The position numbers were made by a program, and so were the translations under genes. Of a stretch of 64,000 bases of DNA, positions 50,563 through 58,404 are shown one piece after another (the stretch's first letter is position 1; every line of letters starts with the position of its first letter). A model generated the notes under the pieces. That model was not told the origin of the DNA. It saw nothing but the letters and a program-made list of their open reading frames with translations, and did not search any database. This DNA is from CAYUMU01 sp964445985 (lineage in GTDB: Bacteria; Planctomycetota; Planctomycetia; Pirellulales; S012-138), in the NCBI GenBank assembly GCA_964445985.1, contig CAYUMU010000005.1, positions 79,523 to 143,522 of the forward strand, given 5' to 3'.

Positions 50563-51381
50563 CTATCCGCCAAAGCCGCTGTATCGCTTGACGCCCCGCT
50601 GAAAGGCCACCCGATTGAGCAATACGAACAGTGCCACCCAGGCTAGTTGCAGGGTCAAGCCTTGCACCAGCGCCATCCCCTGCACTTTTTCCAAAAATAC
50701 GGCCGCGGGAAAGTAGGCCAGGTACTGCAAGGGAATCGCCTTGACCACCACCTGCAATTCGCCTGGCAGCATATCCAGCGGAAACATGTGGCCCGAGAAG
50801 AAGAACGTGAGCAACATGTACACGAACAGCAGCGAGTTCACTTCCAAGAACCAGAAGCCGATCATGCCGATCGTCGATTCCAGGAAAAAACCCAACAAAA
50901 ACGCCATGATCAGCGAGGCCAAAAACGCCAGGAACTGAGTTGGCTCCGGCCAGCCGCCCGTGAAATAGGCCCGGCAGAGAAAGAACACCAGGGCAAACGG
51001 CGCCGCGGCCATGGTGTAGTACACCAGCTTGTGGGCGATGCGGTTGAGCAACAAAAAGCCGACCATATCGACCGGCTGCACCAGATACTTCTTGATCTCG
51101 CCATCGCGAATTTGTCGAGCAATGCCCGACGCCAACCCCGGCATGCTGGAGAACGCCCTGCTGACCATGGTCAGCAGGTAATAGGCAACGAAATCCTCGT
51201 AGGTGTAATTGGCAAGTTCGGTTCGGCCGGTGGCCTGAAAGATGGCTCCCCACAGAAAGATCTGGGTCACAATCGGCAAGAACCGCATCAGCGAGCCCAG
51301 GGCAAAGTCGGCCCGGTAAACCAGCCGCTCTTCGACGCCGATCCGCAGGATCGTCCACCAGGTTGTTATCCTCGCCAACAT
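50563..51381 (-). CDS. ABC-2 type transporter permease
   Basis: 272 residues with about six hydrophobic helices: SLMRFLPIVTQIFLWGAIFQ, YYLLTMVSRAFSS, LVYYTMAAAPFALVFFLC, FLAFLASLIMAFLLGFFLE, FVYMLLTFFFSGHMFPLDMLP and LTLQLAWVALFVLLNRVAF. GEIKKYLVQPVD in the first cytoplasmic loop is the coupling-helix motif of the DUF990-like ABC-2 permease subfamily, which works with an ATPase and a second permease. Neither partner gene lies inside the window. It sits about 90 bases before the BtpA-family gene. ATG 51381 is chosen over 51429 because the signal to the first helix fits better. Confidence 0.82.
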   Translation of the reverse strand: MLARITTWWTILRIGVEERLVYRADFALGSLMRFLPIVTQIFLWGAIFQATGRTELANYTYEDFVAYYLLTMVSRAFSSMPGLASGIARQIRDGEIKKYLVQPVDMVGFLLLNRIAHKLVYYTMAAAPFALVFFLCRAYFTGGWPEPTQFLAFLASLIMAFLLGFFLESTIGMIGFWFLEVNSLLFVYMLLTFFFSGHMFPLDMLPGELQVVVKAIPLQYLAYFPAAVFLEKVQGMALVQGLTLQLAWVALFVLLNRVAFQRGVKRYSGFGG

Positions 51382-51438
51382 CACGTGGGGGGCATCTCCA
51401 AAAAAACCGTGCGGCAGGCTACCCAGCAACTCGGCGAC

Positions 51439-51645
51439 TCAGCGGCGCGTGGGGGCCGTACTGAGTTCATCCTCTTCAGTCGCCGCCTGTTTTCGCTGTT
51501 GCTCTTTTTGCTGACGCTGCTCCGCCTGGGCCTCGAGCCGTAATTCTTCCCAGAGCGCGTCGCGTCGCGAAATCATCATGCGAGCCAAGGTGACCACCGC
51601 CACGTAAATCGCAATCGCCAACAACGCCACGTCCCAACCGTTCAT
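51439..51645 (-). CDS. Small single-span membrane protein
   Basis: 68 residues. One transmembrane helix (WDVALLAIAIYVAVVTLARMM) is followed by a charged, Gln/Glu-rich cytoplasmic tail (RRDALWEELRLEAQAEQRQQ). AAGGA lies ten bases upstream of the ATG. It is 57 bases upstream of the ABC-2 permease and may be co-transcribed with it. A tandem palindrome (51698-51740) lies just upstream. No known family. Confidence 0.55.
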   Translation of the reverse strand: MNGWDVALLAIAIYVAVVTLARMMISRRDALWEELRLEAQAEQRQQKEQQRKQAATEEDELSTAPTRR

Positions 51646-51697
51646 CAACTGCGCATCCTTAGCAGAAGGGGAAGAAGTCTGGGACCACGACACCATT

Positions 51698-51740
51698 CCT
51701 TTGGCAACGTACGTTGTCTCCTTTGGCAACGTACGTTGTC
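51698..51740. promoter_or_regulatory. Tandem 22-bp repeat, each with a palindromic core (possible operator)
   Basis: Two direct copies (51698-51719 and 51720-51740) of CCTTTGGCAACGTACGTTGTC. Each has the palindrome CAACGTACGTTG at its centre, spaced 22 bp, about two helical turns. Located 53-95 bases upstream of the small membrane gene start on the minus strand. Confidence 0.5.
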
Positions 51741-52076
51741 GCGACGTACCTCGTCGAAACGCGGCTTGCTCCCCGGCGAACGAACCTCGCGCCGGCCGGC
51801 ATCCAGTCCCCATTCCCCGTGTCGCTGGGCGAAATTGCCAGCGACGGCTACGATGGGGCGCTGGCGTCGAGGGGACTGCCGTGCGTTCGAGACGCCTGCC
51901 GGGCTCGCGGCAACACGAAGTCGATTTCTGGCCCTCATCGTGCCTTAGCAGGCGCGCCTTGTAAAGGCGCTAAGCCCAACCTGGGCAACGATGCCCCAGC
52001 CTGGGGGAACCAGGCCAGCGGCACTGGCCGGCGGCGCGCAACCTGGCGAACACGTTTACCTTTTCCGGGGGTTAAG

Positions 52077-52406
52077 ATGTTTCCCTACGTGGTCGATAAA
52101 AACGATTGTACGCATCACGCGATTTTTCCGGGCGTGGATATCTACACCACCCACGGGCAGAATCTCATGCTATCGCTGGTAGAAATGCAAGCCCACGCGG
52201 TGGTGGAAGAACACAGCCATCCGCACGAGCAACTGGGAATGATGCTCGAAGGGTCGGCCACGTTCATCATCGACGGCGAAACACGCCAGGTGGTTGCCGG
52301 TGAAATGTGGCGCATCCCCGGCGGCATTAAGCATAAAGTCATTGCCGGCGACCAACCGGTGAGGGCGCTCGACGTCTTCTATCCCATTCGCGAGGATTAC
52401 CGTTGA
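52077..52406 (+). CDS. Small cupin-domain protein
   Basis: 109 residues. A single cupin barrel with motif 1 VVEEHSHPHEQLGMMLEGSATFIIDGE (three His and Glu as metal ligands) and motif 2 EMWRIPGGIKHKVIAGDQP (a further His). Similar small cupins include phosphomannose-isomerase-like and oxalate-decarboxylase-like proteins, many of unknown function. GGGGGTTAAG precedes the ATG. The stop overlaps the TTG start of the lipoprotein gene, so translation is probably coupled. Confidence 0.85.
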   Translation: MFPYVVDKNDCTHHAIFPGVDIYTTHGQNLMLSLVEMQAHAVVEEHSHPHEQLGMMLEGSATFIIDGETRQVVAGEMWRIPGGIKHKVIAGDQPVRALDVFYPIREDYR

Positions 52407-53272
52407 ACATACCCCGCAATGGATTCCGGCTGTTCGGCCTGGCGTTGATTTGCGCCATCGCAGGCTGCTCGTCCATAAGGGGCTGGGCGCGCCGCGGCGA
52501 GACGCCCGGCTACGAAGAGTTCCATTGCCGGTACACCTTGCAAGGAAATCTCCTGGCGGGAGCCCCCCAGAGCGTGCCCACGGGCGACGGGCCATCGGCC
52601 GTGGTGTTAACCACCACGGCCAGCCCCGCGCCGAGCGATCAATACGTGCGCACGCTGGAGATTATCTATCCCTATCCCGTTGGCACGGAAAACGCCTTGG
52701 CCGTGCTGCGGATTACCACGCCCAAAGATAAAGATTCACCCCTCCCGGCCGGAGGGTTTCCAAAAGACCCCGGCCTGTGGAACCAGGAAGTTCGCACCCT
52801 GGCCATCAAACGGCACGATATTGATCGGGTGCTGCGTGACCTCGATGAGCAAGGCTACTACTCCGCCGAAACCCACTGCCAGCCGGGCGTGAGCATGTGT
52901 ACCGTGCAAGACGGAGACACCCGCAATGGGCCGTGGAAACGTGTGCCAGCCCTCGATACCATGGCCCATCGCCTGATGGCGCGGGGCGAAACGCCAGCGC
53001 CTGGCGACTTGGAGAAGTTTCTGGCGGCCAACGTCACCGCGCCCCCCGCGTCGACCGGACGCCCTCCAGTCGTAAGGCCACCCGCCCAGCCGCCTGCAGC
53101 TCCGCGGAACTACCCCGAGCCTCGTCACTCGGGCCGGCAGGTCGAACCGCTGCCAATGCCGTCCACGCGGCGACTTCCACCGATGGCGGCCCCAATCGCA
53201 GGGTCCGGCCTCGGCGCCGCAGCCAATTCGCCCCACTCCCTTGCTGCAAACCCGCGGCATTTTGCACCGTGA
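52403..53272 (+). CDS. Lipoprotein of unknown function
   Basis: 289 residues. A TTG start overlaps the cupin stop codon by TTGA. The signal NGFRLFGLALICAIAGC ends in a lipobox IAGC. The first 170 residues of the mature chain are a folded domain (TLEIIYPYPVGTENALAVLRI, LAIKRHDIDRVLRDLDEQGYY, MCTVQDGD). The C-terminal 100 residues are Pro/Arg-rich (PPVVRPPAQPPAAPRNYPEP) and probably disordered. I do not recognise a family. It probably works or is at least expressed with the cupin. Confidence 0.7.
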   Translation: MNIPRNGFRLFGLALICAIAGCSSIRGWARRGETPGYEEFHCRYTLQGNLLAGAPQSVPTGDGPSAVVLTTTASPAPSDQYVRTLEIIYPYPVGTENALAVLRITTPKDKDSPLPAGGFPKDPGLWNQEVRTLAIKRHDIDRVLRDLDEQGYYSAETHCQPGVSMCTVQDGDTRNGPWKRVPALDTMAHRLMARGETPAPGDLEKFLAANVTAPPASTGRPPVVRPPAQPPAAPRNYPEPRHSGRQVEPLPMPSTRRLPPMAAPIAGSGLGAAANSPHSLAANPRHFAP

Positions 53273-53442
53273 TTGCGGAACAGGAAGAGGCGGCCAGGCA
53301 ACAGCCGCCAGCCAGCCCCAAGGCACCGGCCTTCACCCACAATCGGCCGCTTGACAGCCAGCAGGTTTGACGGCATCTTTATATGTTCTTCGCGATCCTG
53401 GCCCAGGCAGCCAATTTCTTTCAGGTAGAAAAACAAACACGC

Positions 53443-53515
53443 GGACAGGTAGCTCAGTTGGTAGAGCACAGGACTGAAAATCCTGGTGTCGGGGGTTCGA
53501 TCCCCCCCCTGTCCA
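53443..53515 (+). tRNA. tRNA-Phe(GAA)
   Basis: 73 nt. Acceptor GGACAGG/CCTGTCC and discriminator A. D-arm AGCTCAGTTGGTAGAGCA, anticodon loop ACTGAAAATC with anticodon GAA, T-arm GGGGGTTCGATCCCCCC. CCA not encoded. Confidence 0.95.
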
Positions 53516-53592
53516 CTGCGAACAGCCCCGCTCGGTGCTGAGCGACCTATCGGAAATCGCCAGCCCCACCCTGCGGGGCTTAAGCCCCGCGC

Positions 53593-53666
53593 GTCCCCGT
53601 AGCTCAATTGGATAGAGTGTCGGCCTCCGAAGCCGAAGGTTACTGGTTCGAATCCAGTCGGGGATA
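53593..53666 (+). tRNA. tRNA-Arg(CCG)
   Basis: 74 nt. Acceptor GTCCCCG/CGGGGAT with a terminal G-T pair, D-arm AGCTCAATTGGATAGAGT, anticodon stem TCGGC/GCCGA with loop CTCCGAA (anticodon CCG), T-arm ACTGGTTCGAATCCAGT, discriminator A. Confidence 0.92.
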
Positions 53667-53783
53667 CTTGTTGTAAATTGCGCCGAACGCTGCATTTAGC
53701 GTACCTGCCTCCTCTCAGGCAGTGCGGCCCTAACGTCCTGCGAAGGTAGTACCGGTACTATTTTCCGAGACCAAGGAGCCGCC

Positions 53784-53900
53784 ATGGCCCGTAATGGTTC
53801 TTGGACGATTACCTTCAATAAGGTCACAGTCGCACTTCCAGGCATGGATGAATGTTTCTACGTCGTACAACTACTCAAACGGCCTAACCGGGGTCGATAG
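53784..53900 (+). CDS. Short ORF, perhaps a gene remnant
   Basis: 38 codons with a good ribosome-binding site (AAGGAG six bases before ATG). The product ARNGSWTITFNKVTVALPGM-DECFYVVQLLKRPNRGR ends 13 bases before a REP-like palindrome. The strong translation start and the abrupt end suggest a truncated gene, but I do not recognise the N-terminus. Confidence 0.35.
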   Translation: MARNGSWTITFNKVTVALPGMDECFYVVQLLKRPNRGR

Positions 53901-53913
53901 GGATTTTGGACTC

Positions 53914-53942
53914 CCGGCGGTGTCGCTACGCTCAACCGCCGG
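53914..53942. repeat. REP-like palindrome
   Basis: CCGGCGGT (53914-53921) pairs with ACCGCCGG (53935-53942) around a 13-nt loop. A second small hairpin (AACCCC/GGGTT region, 53954-53970) follows. The pattern fits dispersed planctomycete intergenic repeats. Confidence 0.5.
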
Positions 53943-54050
53943 CTACTGGCTGTAAACCCCTTCAGGGTTAAATACGGATGAGTTCGGCTGCTCTCCTTCA
54001 AGTTATTCTTCGGGCGATACCATAAGGCTAGAAAAAGCTGCAGCGAAGAA

Positions 54051-54381
54051 TCAGTTGAAATTGCGCCGAGGCATCTGCTGCGGCGTCAGTCGCTTCTCCA
54101 CATGCATGCCGATGTAGCCAAAACCTATACCCCAGAGTAACGCCGTTGTGGAACTATGCGACATGCCCGCGGCGCCGCCCCAAAAAGACGAAACGAAAGT
54201 GCTCCGGAGCGAAGGGCACGATTTAATACGCCAGCCAGCCACGAATATCAGCACGAAGAGGATGCCTGGAAAGGAGGCAACGACTAGTTGAGGATACACA
54301 GGGGGCGCCGAAAGCAACCGAAACCGCAATCAGCGACAGACCAACCAGCAGCGTGAGCATCAATGCCATTGCGGTGACCAT
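54051..54381 (-). pseudogene. Small membrane protein gene with apparent frameshift
   Basis: Reading from ATG 54381, the first frame encodes VTAMALMLTLLVGLSLIAVS, a hydrophobic segment, then AFGAP; it goes out of frame at a run of five G (54301-54305 on the plus strand). With one base fewer the frame continues smoothly into PVYPQLVVASFPGILFVLIFVAGW, a second membrane helix, and on to WGIGFGYIGMHVEKRL at 54051. So a protein of about 109 residues with two or three membrane spans appears interrupted by a one-base insertion. A sequencing error or phase variation could also explain it. Without the frameshift model, a TTG at 54329 would give a 92-residue ORF. Confidence 0.45.
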
Positions 54382-54582
54382 TACTTAGAATTGGGGATAA
54401 AACAATATCCCAAGGTTTACAACCGTCGTTCGCGAAGAAGATCGCTTCTCCGCCGCGCCTGGATTCCCGCCCCCGTCTTCAAGAGGGCAGGCTCCACGCG
54501 GGAATGACGGTGCTAGGGCAAATATGAAATACTCAGGCTCGGTCTGCCGAACCTCCAACTACAAGGTGCATGGGGCGCATAC

Positions 54583-55485
54583 CTACCGCTGCTCACGTTC
54601 ATCGGGTTGTTCGGCGAAGGGAATATGGGCCACATACTCTCTTATCCACTTGTTTTCGCTTCGACGAAGAACACGCATCGTCTCGGCGAACGCCGGGGTG
54701 TGAATCAAGGCTTCGTAGGCGCGAGACGATTCGATGGGCTCCTGACTTACACCATCCACACGCTCCATGGCGGAACTCATGTGGCGGCCCGCCACCCATG
54801 CCAGGAGAGCAAGTTTGCGAGGCACAGCCTGCGATCGAAGTATATCGAGCAGTTCCTCGGTGGTTCCCTGGGGATGATTCATGCCAATCTCAGGCACAGA
54901 CCAGTTGGCATATCGATTCAGAACCAGACGGCCTTGATCGTCCTCTCGTCGCACCAGCATGAGACTGCCATCTACCACCGCATAGAATTGCAACTGGAAT
55001 GGCGTTTCGATTTTTTTGCCGTCGCGCGTTACCTCCCTCGAACCAGCGTAAATCGTCTTTACGACCAGTACCTCGGCGCTAAGAGCCTTCGCCTTCGTTG
55101 CATACACATCCGTGATTTCCTGGCGATATCCCGTCGAAAAGGCGTCCTGGCGAACAAACTTCCAATCATTGTCGAACGTGTGGATGCGAAGTCCGCAGAA
55201 GCCAGGCCGCTCAAATCCCGGAGCGATCTCCACGAAGAACCGCAATGCCGGGTCGGAAAATGCGTATAGTGTTTGCGGGACAAATTCCCAATCCTCTCGC
55301 CTGAGGGCCTTATCGTTCTGAGTCATGGAACGGAACAGATCGATAAACGCCTGCTTTTCGTCGGCATCCATCTTGCGGACGTCACGCCCGACATAGGCAG
55401 CGATCGACGCCGAGCGGCTTTCCTGAGCCGGGGCGACCGAGCAGAGAAGACACAACAGAAGACAAAGGCAAGTGGACTGTTTCAT
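54583..55485 (-). CDS. Exported protein of unknown function
   Basis: 300 residues from the ATG at 55485. The signal peptide KQSTCLCLLLCLLCSVAPAQ is unusually Cys-rich. The mature protein has ADEKQAFIDLFRSMTQNDKA, PALRFFVEIAPGFERPGFCG, KKIETPFQLQFYAVVDGSLM and ANWSVPEIGMNHPQGTTEEL. It ends with a helical region (LALLAWVAGRHMSSAMERV, FAETMRVLRRSENKWIREYV) that resembles a HEAT-like pair. No family recognised. A palindromic direct repeat lies just upstream, then the SMI1 gene. Confidence 0.6.
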   Translation of the reverse strand: MKQSTCLCLLLCLLCSVAPAQESRSASIAAYVGRDVRKMDADEKQAFIDLFRSMTQNDKALRREDWEFVPQTLYAFSDPALRFFVEIAPGFERPGFCGLRIHTFDNDWKFVRQDAFSTGYRQEITDVYATKAKALSAEVLVVKTIYAGSREVTRDGKKIETPFQLQFYAVVDGSLMLVRREDDQGRLVLNRYANWSVPEIGMNHPQGTTEELLDILRSQAVPRKLALLAWVAGRHMSSAMERVDGVSQEPIESSRAYEALIHTPAFAETMRVLRRSENKWIREYVAHIPFAEQPDEREQR

Positions 55486-55515
55486 GCTACGTCCAGCGGA
55501 TGGAAAGTAAATGTA

Positions 55516-55609
55516 GCGCCCCTTTGCCGGCAAAAGGCGCGCGCAACCGCGGCGGTTTGGCGATCCTCCACCCGAAAGGTACGCACGGGGTGCGTATCCT
55601 ACCGGTGCT
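55516..55609. repeat. Direct repeat of about 90 bp, copy 1
   Basis: It shares nearly the whole sequence with 56242-56331. It contains two palindromes: CCTTTGCCGGCAAAAGG and GGTACGCACGGGGTGCGTAT. It ends at the stop codon of the SMI1 gene and begins about 30 bases before the start of the exported-protein gene. Copy 1 has four extra bases (ATCC/TA region) near its right end and lacks one G near the middle. Confidence 0.8.
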
Positions 55610-56162
55610 AGGTCTTGCGCCGCCTAATCTTTGGATTAAACTCAATGCGACGCAAATCTTCCTGATCGCTCTCGCCAAAAATAATGCACGAAATTGTACC
55701 TTTGAAGATGCTTGCCAGAAACTTCGTCATTGCCATATGTCGCACCTCGAATTCCCGCGGATCAGATGCACACACAACAACTGGCCACTCCTCTGGCTCC
55801 CCTGCCGTTAGCCAGAAAAACTGATGGCCGTTATCCTCGTCGCCCCACGGGAAAAGACCGGGAGAGTTCGGGTAAACATTATAGGGAAATTGCTCACTCC
55901 CTTCGACGTCTTTCAGTTCGCTGTATACCTCGCACACCATACGGACTGTGTCGATATACGATGGAGAATAGGGGTTGTACACAGTGAACCAGCGTCCAAA
56001 ACGCTTAAACTCCCCACTCCCAAAAACGCCTGCGTAATCGACTAAGTCATCTGGAAGAACAATGCCCAATTCCTCTTCAACGGCTTTGAGATCTGCCTCG
56101 GCACCTGTATCAATTGGTGTTTCTGGGAGTTCGACGATGGATATAATTTCTTGGACGGTCAT
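55608..56162 (-). CDS. SMI1/KNR4 family protein, flanked by direct repeats
   Basis: 184 residues, no signal. SMI1/KNR4 features: AEADLKAVEEELGIVLPDDLVDYAGVFGSGEF, then LFPWGDEDNGHQFFWLTAG and EEWPVVVCASDPREFE. The core sequence resembles the C-terminal half of the pentapeptide-SMI1 protein at 619-2217 (PWGD, NG, FWLT motifs). SMI1/KNR4 superfamily proteins frequently act as immunity proteins against secreted nuclease toxins; here no toxin gene is adjacent. Flanking repeats suggest insertion by recombination. GAAGTGATACG precedes the ATG. Confidence 0.82.
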   Translation of the reverse strand: MTVQEIISIVELPETPIDTGAEADLKAVEEELGIVLPDDLVDYAGVFGSGEFKRFGRWFTVYNPYSPSYIDTVRMVCEVYSELKDVEGSEQFPYNVYPNSPGLFPWGDEDNGHQFFWLTAGEPEEWPVVVCASDPREFEVRHMAMTKFLASIFKGTISCIIFGESDQEDLRRIEFNPKIRRRKT

Positions 56163-56241
56163 CGTATCACTTCTTTGGGCAAAGATAGTAAATGTAGGGT
56201 ACGCAGCCCTCTGCGTACCCCGCGCCGCCGATCGGTTGACG

Positions 56242-56331
56242 GCGCACCTTTGCCGGCAAAAGGCGCGGCGCAACCGCGGCGATTGGGCGATCCTCCACCC
56301 GAAAGGTACGCACGGGGTGCGTACCGGTGCT
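56242..56331. repeat. Direct repeat of about 90 bp, copy 2
   Basis: Same element as 55516-55609, here ending at the TAA of the alcohol dehydrogenase. GGTACGCAC-GGG-GTGCGTACC is a perfect 9-bp hairpin. A further unrelated hairpin, GGGTACGCAG-CCCT-CTGCGTACCC, lies just left at 56195-56220. Copy 2 is preceded by a 43-base stretch missing from copy 1. Confidence 0.8.
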
Positions 56332-57342
56332 TTAGAAATCCGCGTCCAGCACGATTCGATAGCGGGCCTTGCCGGCTTTCAGTCGCTCGAACGCCTCGTT
56401 GATTTGGCTCATGGGAAAGTGCTCGGTCTGGGGGATCACGCCCTTGCGCGCGGCGAACTCCAGCATGGTTTCGATGGCCACCGGCGAGCCGGTGGGCGAC
56501 CCCGACACGGTTTTCTGGCCAAAGATCATGGGAATGGCAGAGAAAGAAAGCGGTTCGAGCACCGCGCCCAGCACGTGCATTCGCCCGTCCTGAGCCAGCG
56601 CATTCAGCAGGGCTTGCCAATCGAGAGTCACGTTCACCGTGACGATCAGCAGATCGAGCGACCCGGCCAACGCTTGGATGGCATTTGAATCGCGGCTCGA
56701 AACCACATGATGAGCGCCGAACCTCAGGGCTTCTTCGAACTTGCTTTCGCTGGAGGTAAAGGCCGTCACTTCACAGCCATAAGCGGCGGCGAACTTAACG
56801 CCCATGTGCCCCAGGCCGCCGATACCAACGATCCCCACGCGACTGGTCGCCTTCGCATACATGGCCAGGGGATTGAAAACGGTGATGCCGCCGCATAGCA
56901 GAGGGCCGGCCTCGGCGGCGTTGAGCTTGTCTGGCAAGGGAATGGTCCAGGCCCAGTGGGCGCGGACCCGGCTGGCGAATCCGCCGCGATGGCCCACGAT
57001 GGTCGGCAGCGCCTGGGAACAGAGGTGCTGGTCTCCCGACTTGCAGGGCCGGCAATGCATGCAACTGCCGGCGGTCCAGCCAATGCCCACGCGTTGGCCA
57101 ACTTTCAGGCCCTTGGCTGCCGACCCCAACTCAACAACCCGTCCAATCACCTCGTGCCCAAGGACGGCCGGGTACTGTGACATTCCCCATTCATCATTCA
57201 GCACCGACAGATCGGAGTGGCAGAGCCCGCAGTGTTCCACTTGCACTTCCACATCGTCCGCGCCCAGCGAACCCAAATCGATCTGCCGCCGGACGAACGG
57301 CTGTTTGGCGGATTCGGCAACCCAAGCGTCGATCGTAGACAT
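56332..57342 (-). CDS. Zinc-dependent NAD(P)+ alcohol/aldehyde dehydrogenase (CAD-like)
   Basis: 336 residues, cinnamyl-alcohol-dehydrogenase-like subfamily. Catalytic zinc ligands Cys38 (EHCGLCHSD), His63 and Glu64 (LGHEV); structural zinc Cys94, Cys97, Cys100 and Cys108 (CMHCRPC, LC). Nucleotide-binding VGIGGLGHMGVKFAAAYGCEV with the GxGxxG motif. YahK/AdhA-like enzymes reduce a broad range of aldehydes with NADPH. AAGGAG precedes the ATG. The gene precedes nothing obviously related; YmdB is 13 bases upstream, so it is likely in the same transcript as rny-ymdB. Confidence 0.92.
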   Translation of the reverse strand: MSTIDAWVAESAKQPFVRRQIDLGSLGADDVEVQVEHCGLCHSDLSVLNDEWGMSQYPAVLGHEVIGRVVELGSAAKGLKVGQRVGIGWTAGSCMHCRPCKSGDQHLCSQALPTIVGHRGGFASRVRAHWAWTIPLPDKLNAAEAGPLLCGGITVFNPLAMYAKATSRVGIVGIGGLGHMGVKFAAAYGCEVTAFTSSESKFEEALRFGAHHVVSSRDSNAIQALAGSLDLLIVTVNVTLDWQALLNALAQDGRMHVLGAVLEPLSFSAIPMIFGQKTVSGSPTGSPVAIETMLEFAARKGVIPQTEHFPMSQINEAFERLKAGKARYRIVLDADF

Positions 57343-57355
57343 GATGTTGCTCCTT

Positions 57356-58168
57356 TTATGTAACGGCGGCGGCCAACCGCTTGGCCTCTGTCTCGTCGAT
57401 CTGTACCCTTTCAATATGGCTGGCTTTGCCGGTGGCGGGGTCCACTTCCACAATGGCTCCGCACAGGCGGACGTCTTCGGTGGCCACTTCAAACTGGGTG
57501 GGCATGAAGGTGCGCGTGGTTTCCAGCACGCGGTCGATGCGGCGGCCGATGATGCTTTCAAAGGGGCCGGTCATGCCCACATCGCATTGAAAGGCGGTGC
57601 CGCCGGGAAAGACGCAGCTATCGGCGGTGGGCACATGGGTATGGGTGCCAAGCACGGCGGAAACGCGGCCGTCGAGATAGCGGCCCATCAGTTGTTTGTC
57701 GCTGGTGGCCTCGGCGTGGAAGTCGACCAGAATCACTTTGATTTCGGGGGGCAACTCCTGGAGCACGCGATCCGCGGCCTGCCAAGGGCAATCGACCGGC
57801 CGCATGAAGACCCGGCCGAGCAGGCTAATCACGGCGACCTGGGTGCCATCGGCGGCGGGGACCACGGCAAAATTGCGTCCAGGCGCCTCCGGCGGGAAGT
57901 TGGCCGGCTTCACGATGTTGAGCTGCTTCTCGAGGGTGGAATAGATTTCGCGGCGACGATAGATGTGGTCGCCCAGCGTGATGCAGCCCACCCCGGCGGC
58001 GATCAGCTCATGATAAATGGCGGGTGTGATCCCGGAACCGGCGGCGGCGTTTTCGCCATTGGCCACCACCAGGTCGAGCCGCTGTTCGTGGATCAAGCCG
58101 GGGAGACACTGCTCCACGATCTGCCGGCCCGGCTTGCCTACAATATCGCCAATCAACAACATCCGCAC
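57356..58168 (-). CDS. YmdB family metallophosphoesterase (TIGR00282)
   Basis: 270 residues. It starts RMLLIGDIVGKPGR with the metal-binding Asp, then VVANGENAAAGSG, ITLGDHIYRRREI, VDFHAEATSDKQLMG and GTHTHVPTADS, the sequence series of the TIGR00282/YmdB family. In Bacillus subtilis YmdB is a 2',3'-cyclic nucleotide phosphodiesterase encoded next to rny and needed for biofilm genes; the same adjacency here supports orthology. GTG at 58168 with AAGGGTGG upstream; ATG 58162 is the alternative. Confidence 0.9.
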   Translation of the reverse strand: MRMLLIGDIVGKPGRQIVEQCLPGLIHEQRLDLVVANGENAAAGSGITPAIYHELIAAGVGCITLGDHIYRRREIYSTLEKQLNIVKPANFPPEAPGRNFAVVPAADGTQVAVISLLGRVFMRPVDCPWQAADRVLQELPPEIKVILVDFHAEATSDKQLMGRYLDGRVSAVLGTHTHVPTADSCVFPGGTAFQCDVGMTGPFESIIGRRIDRVLETTRTFMPTQFEVATEDVRLCGAIVEVDPATGKASHIERVQIDETEAKRLAAAVT

Positions 58169-58404
58169 GGGCAGCCACCCTTCACGTCAGCGGAGAGCCC
58201 CCGCGCTCGGGCGCTCCTGTCCGAAAAATTGATTGGAAGCAGGGGACATACGTTCATGGTTGATCTAGGTATGGCGTGATACTCGGCATGGCGTGGTACT
58301 CGACGCCGCGTTGGATTGTGCATGGCGCTTACCAGGTATTGCGCTGGTACTGGGCATTCCCAGGCCGTGGCCAACCGAGGCCCTCTCGCTATTTGGCCCT
58401 CTCG

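Noticed and set aside
50471..51358. Long N-terminal extension of the BtpA-family frame
   Set aside because: This part lies over the ABC-2 permease in another frame and reads as non-protein-like sequence; BtpA homology begins at the ATG at 50470.
53333..53695. Minus-strand frame over both tRNA genes
   Set aside because: It is an artefact of tRNA sequence read in reverse.
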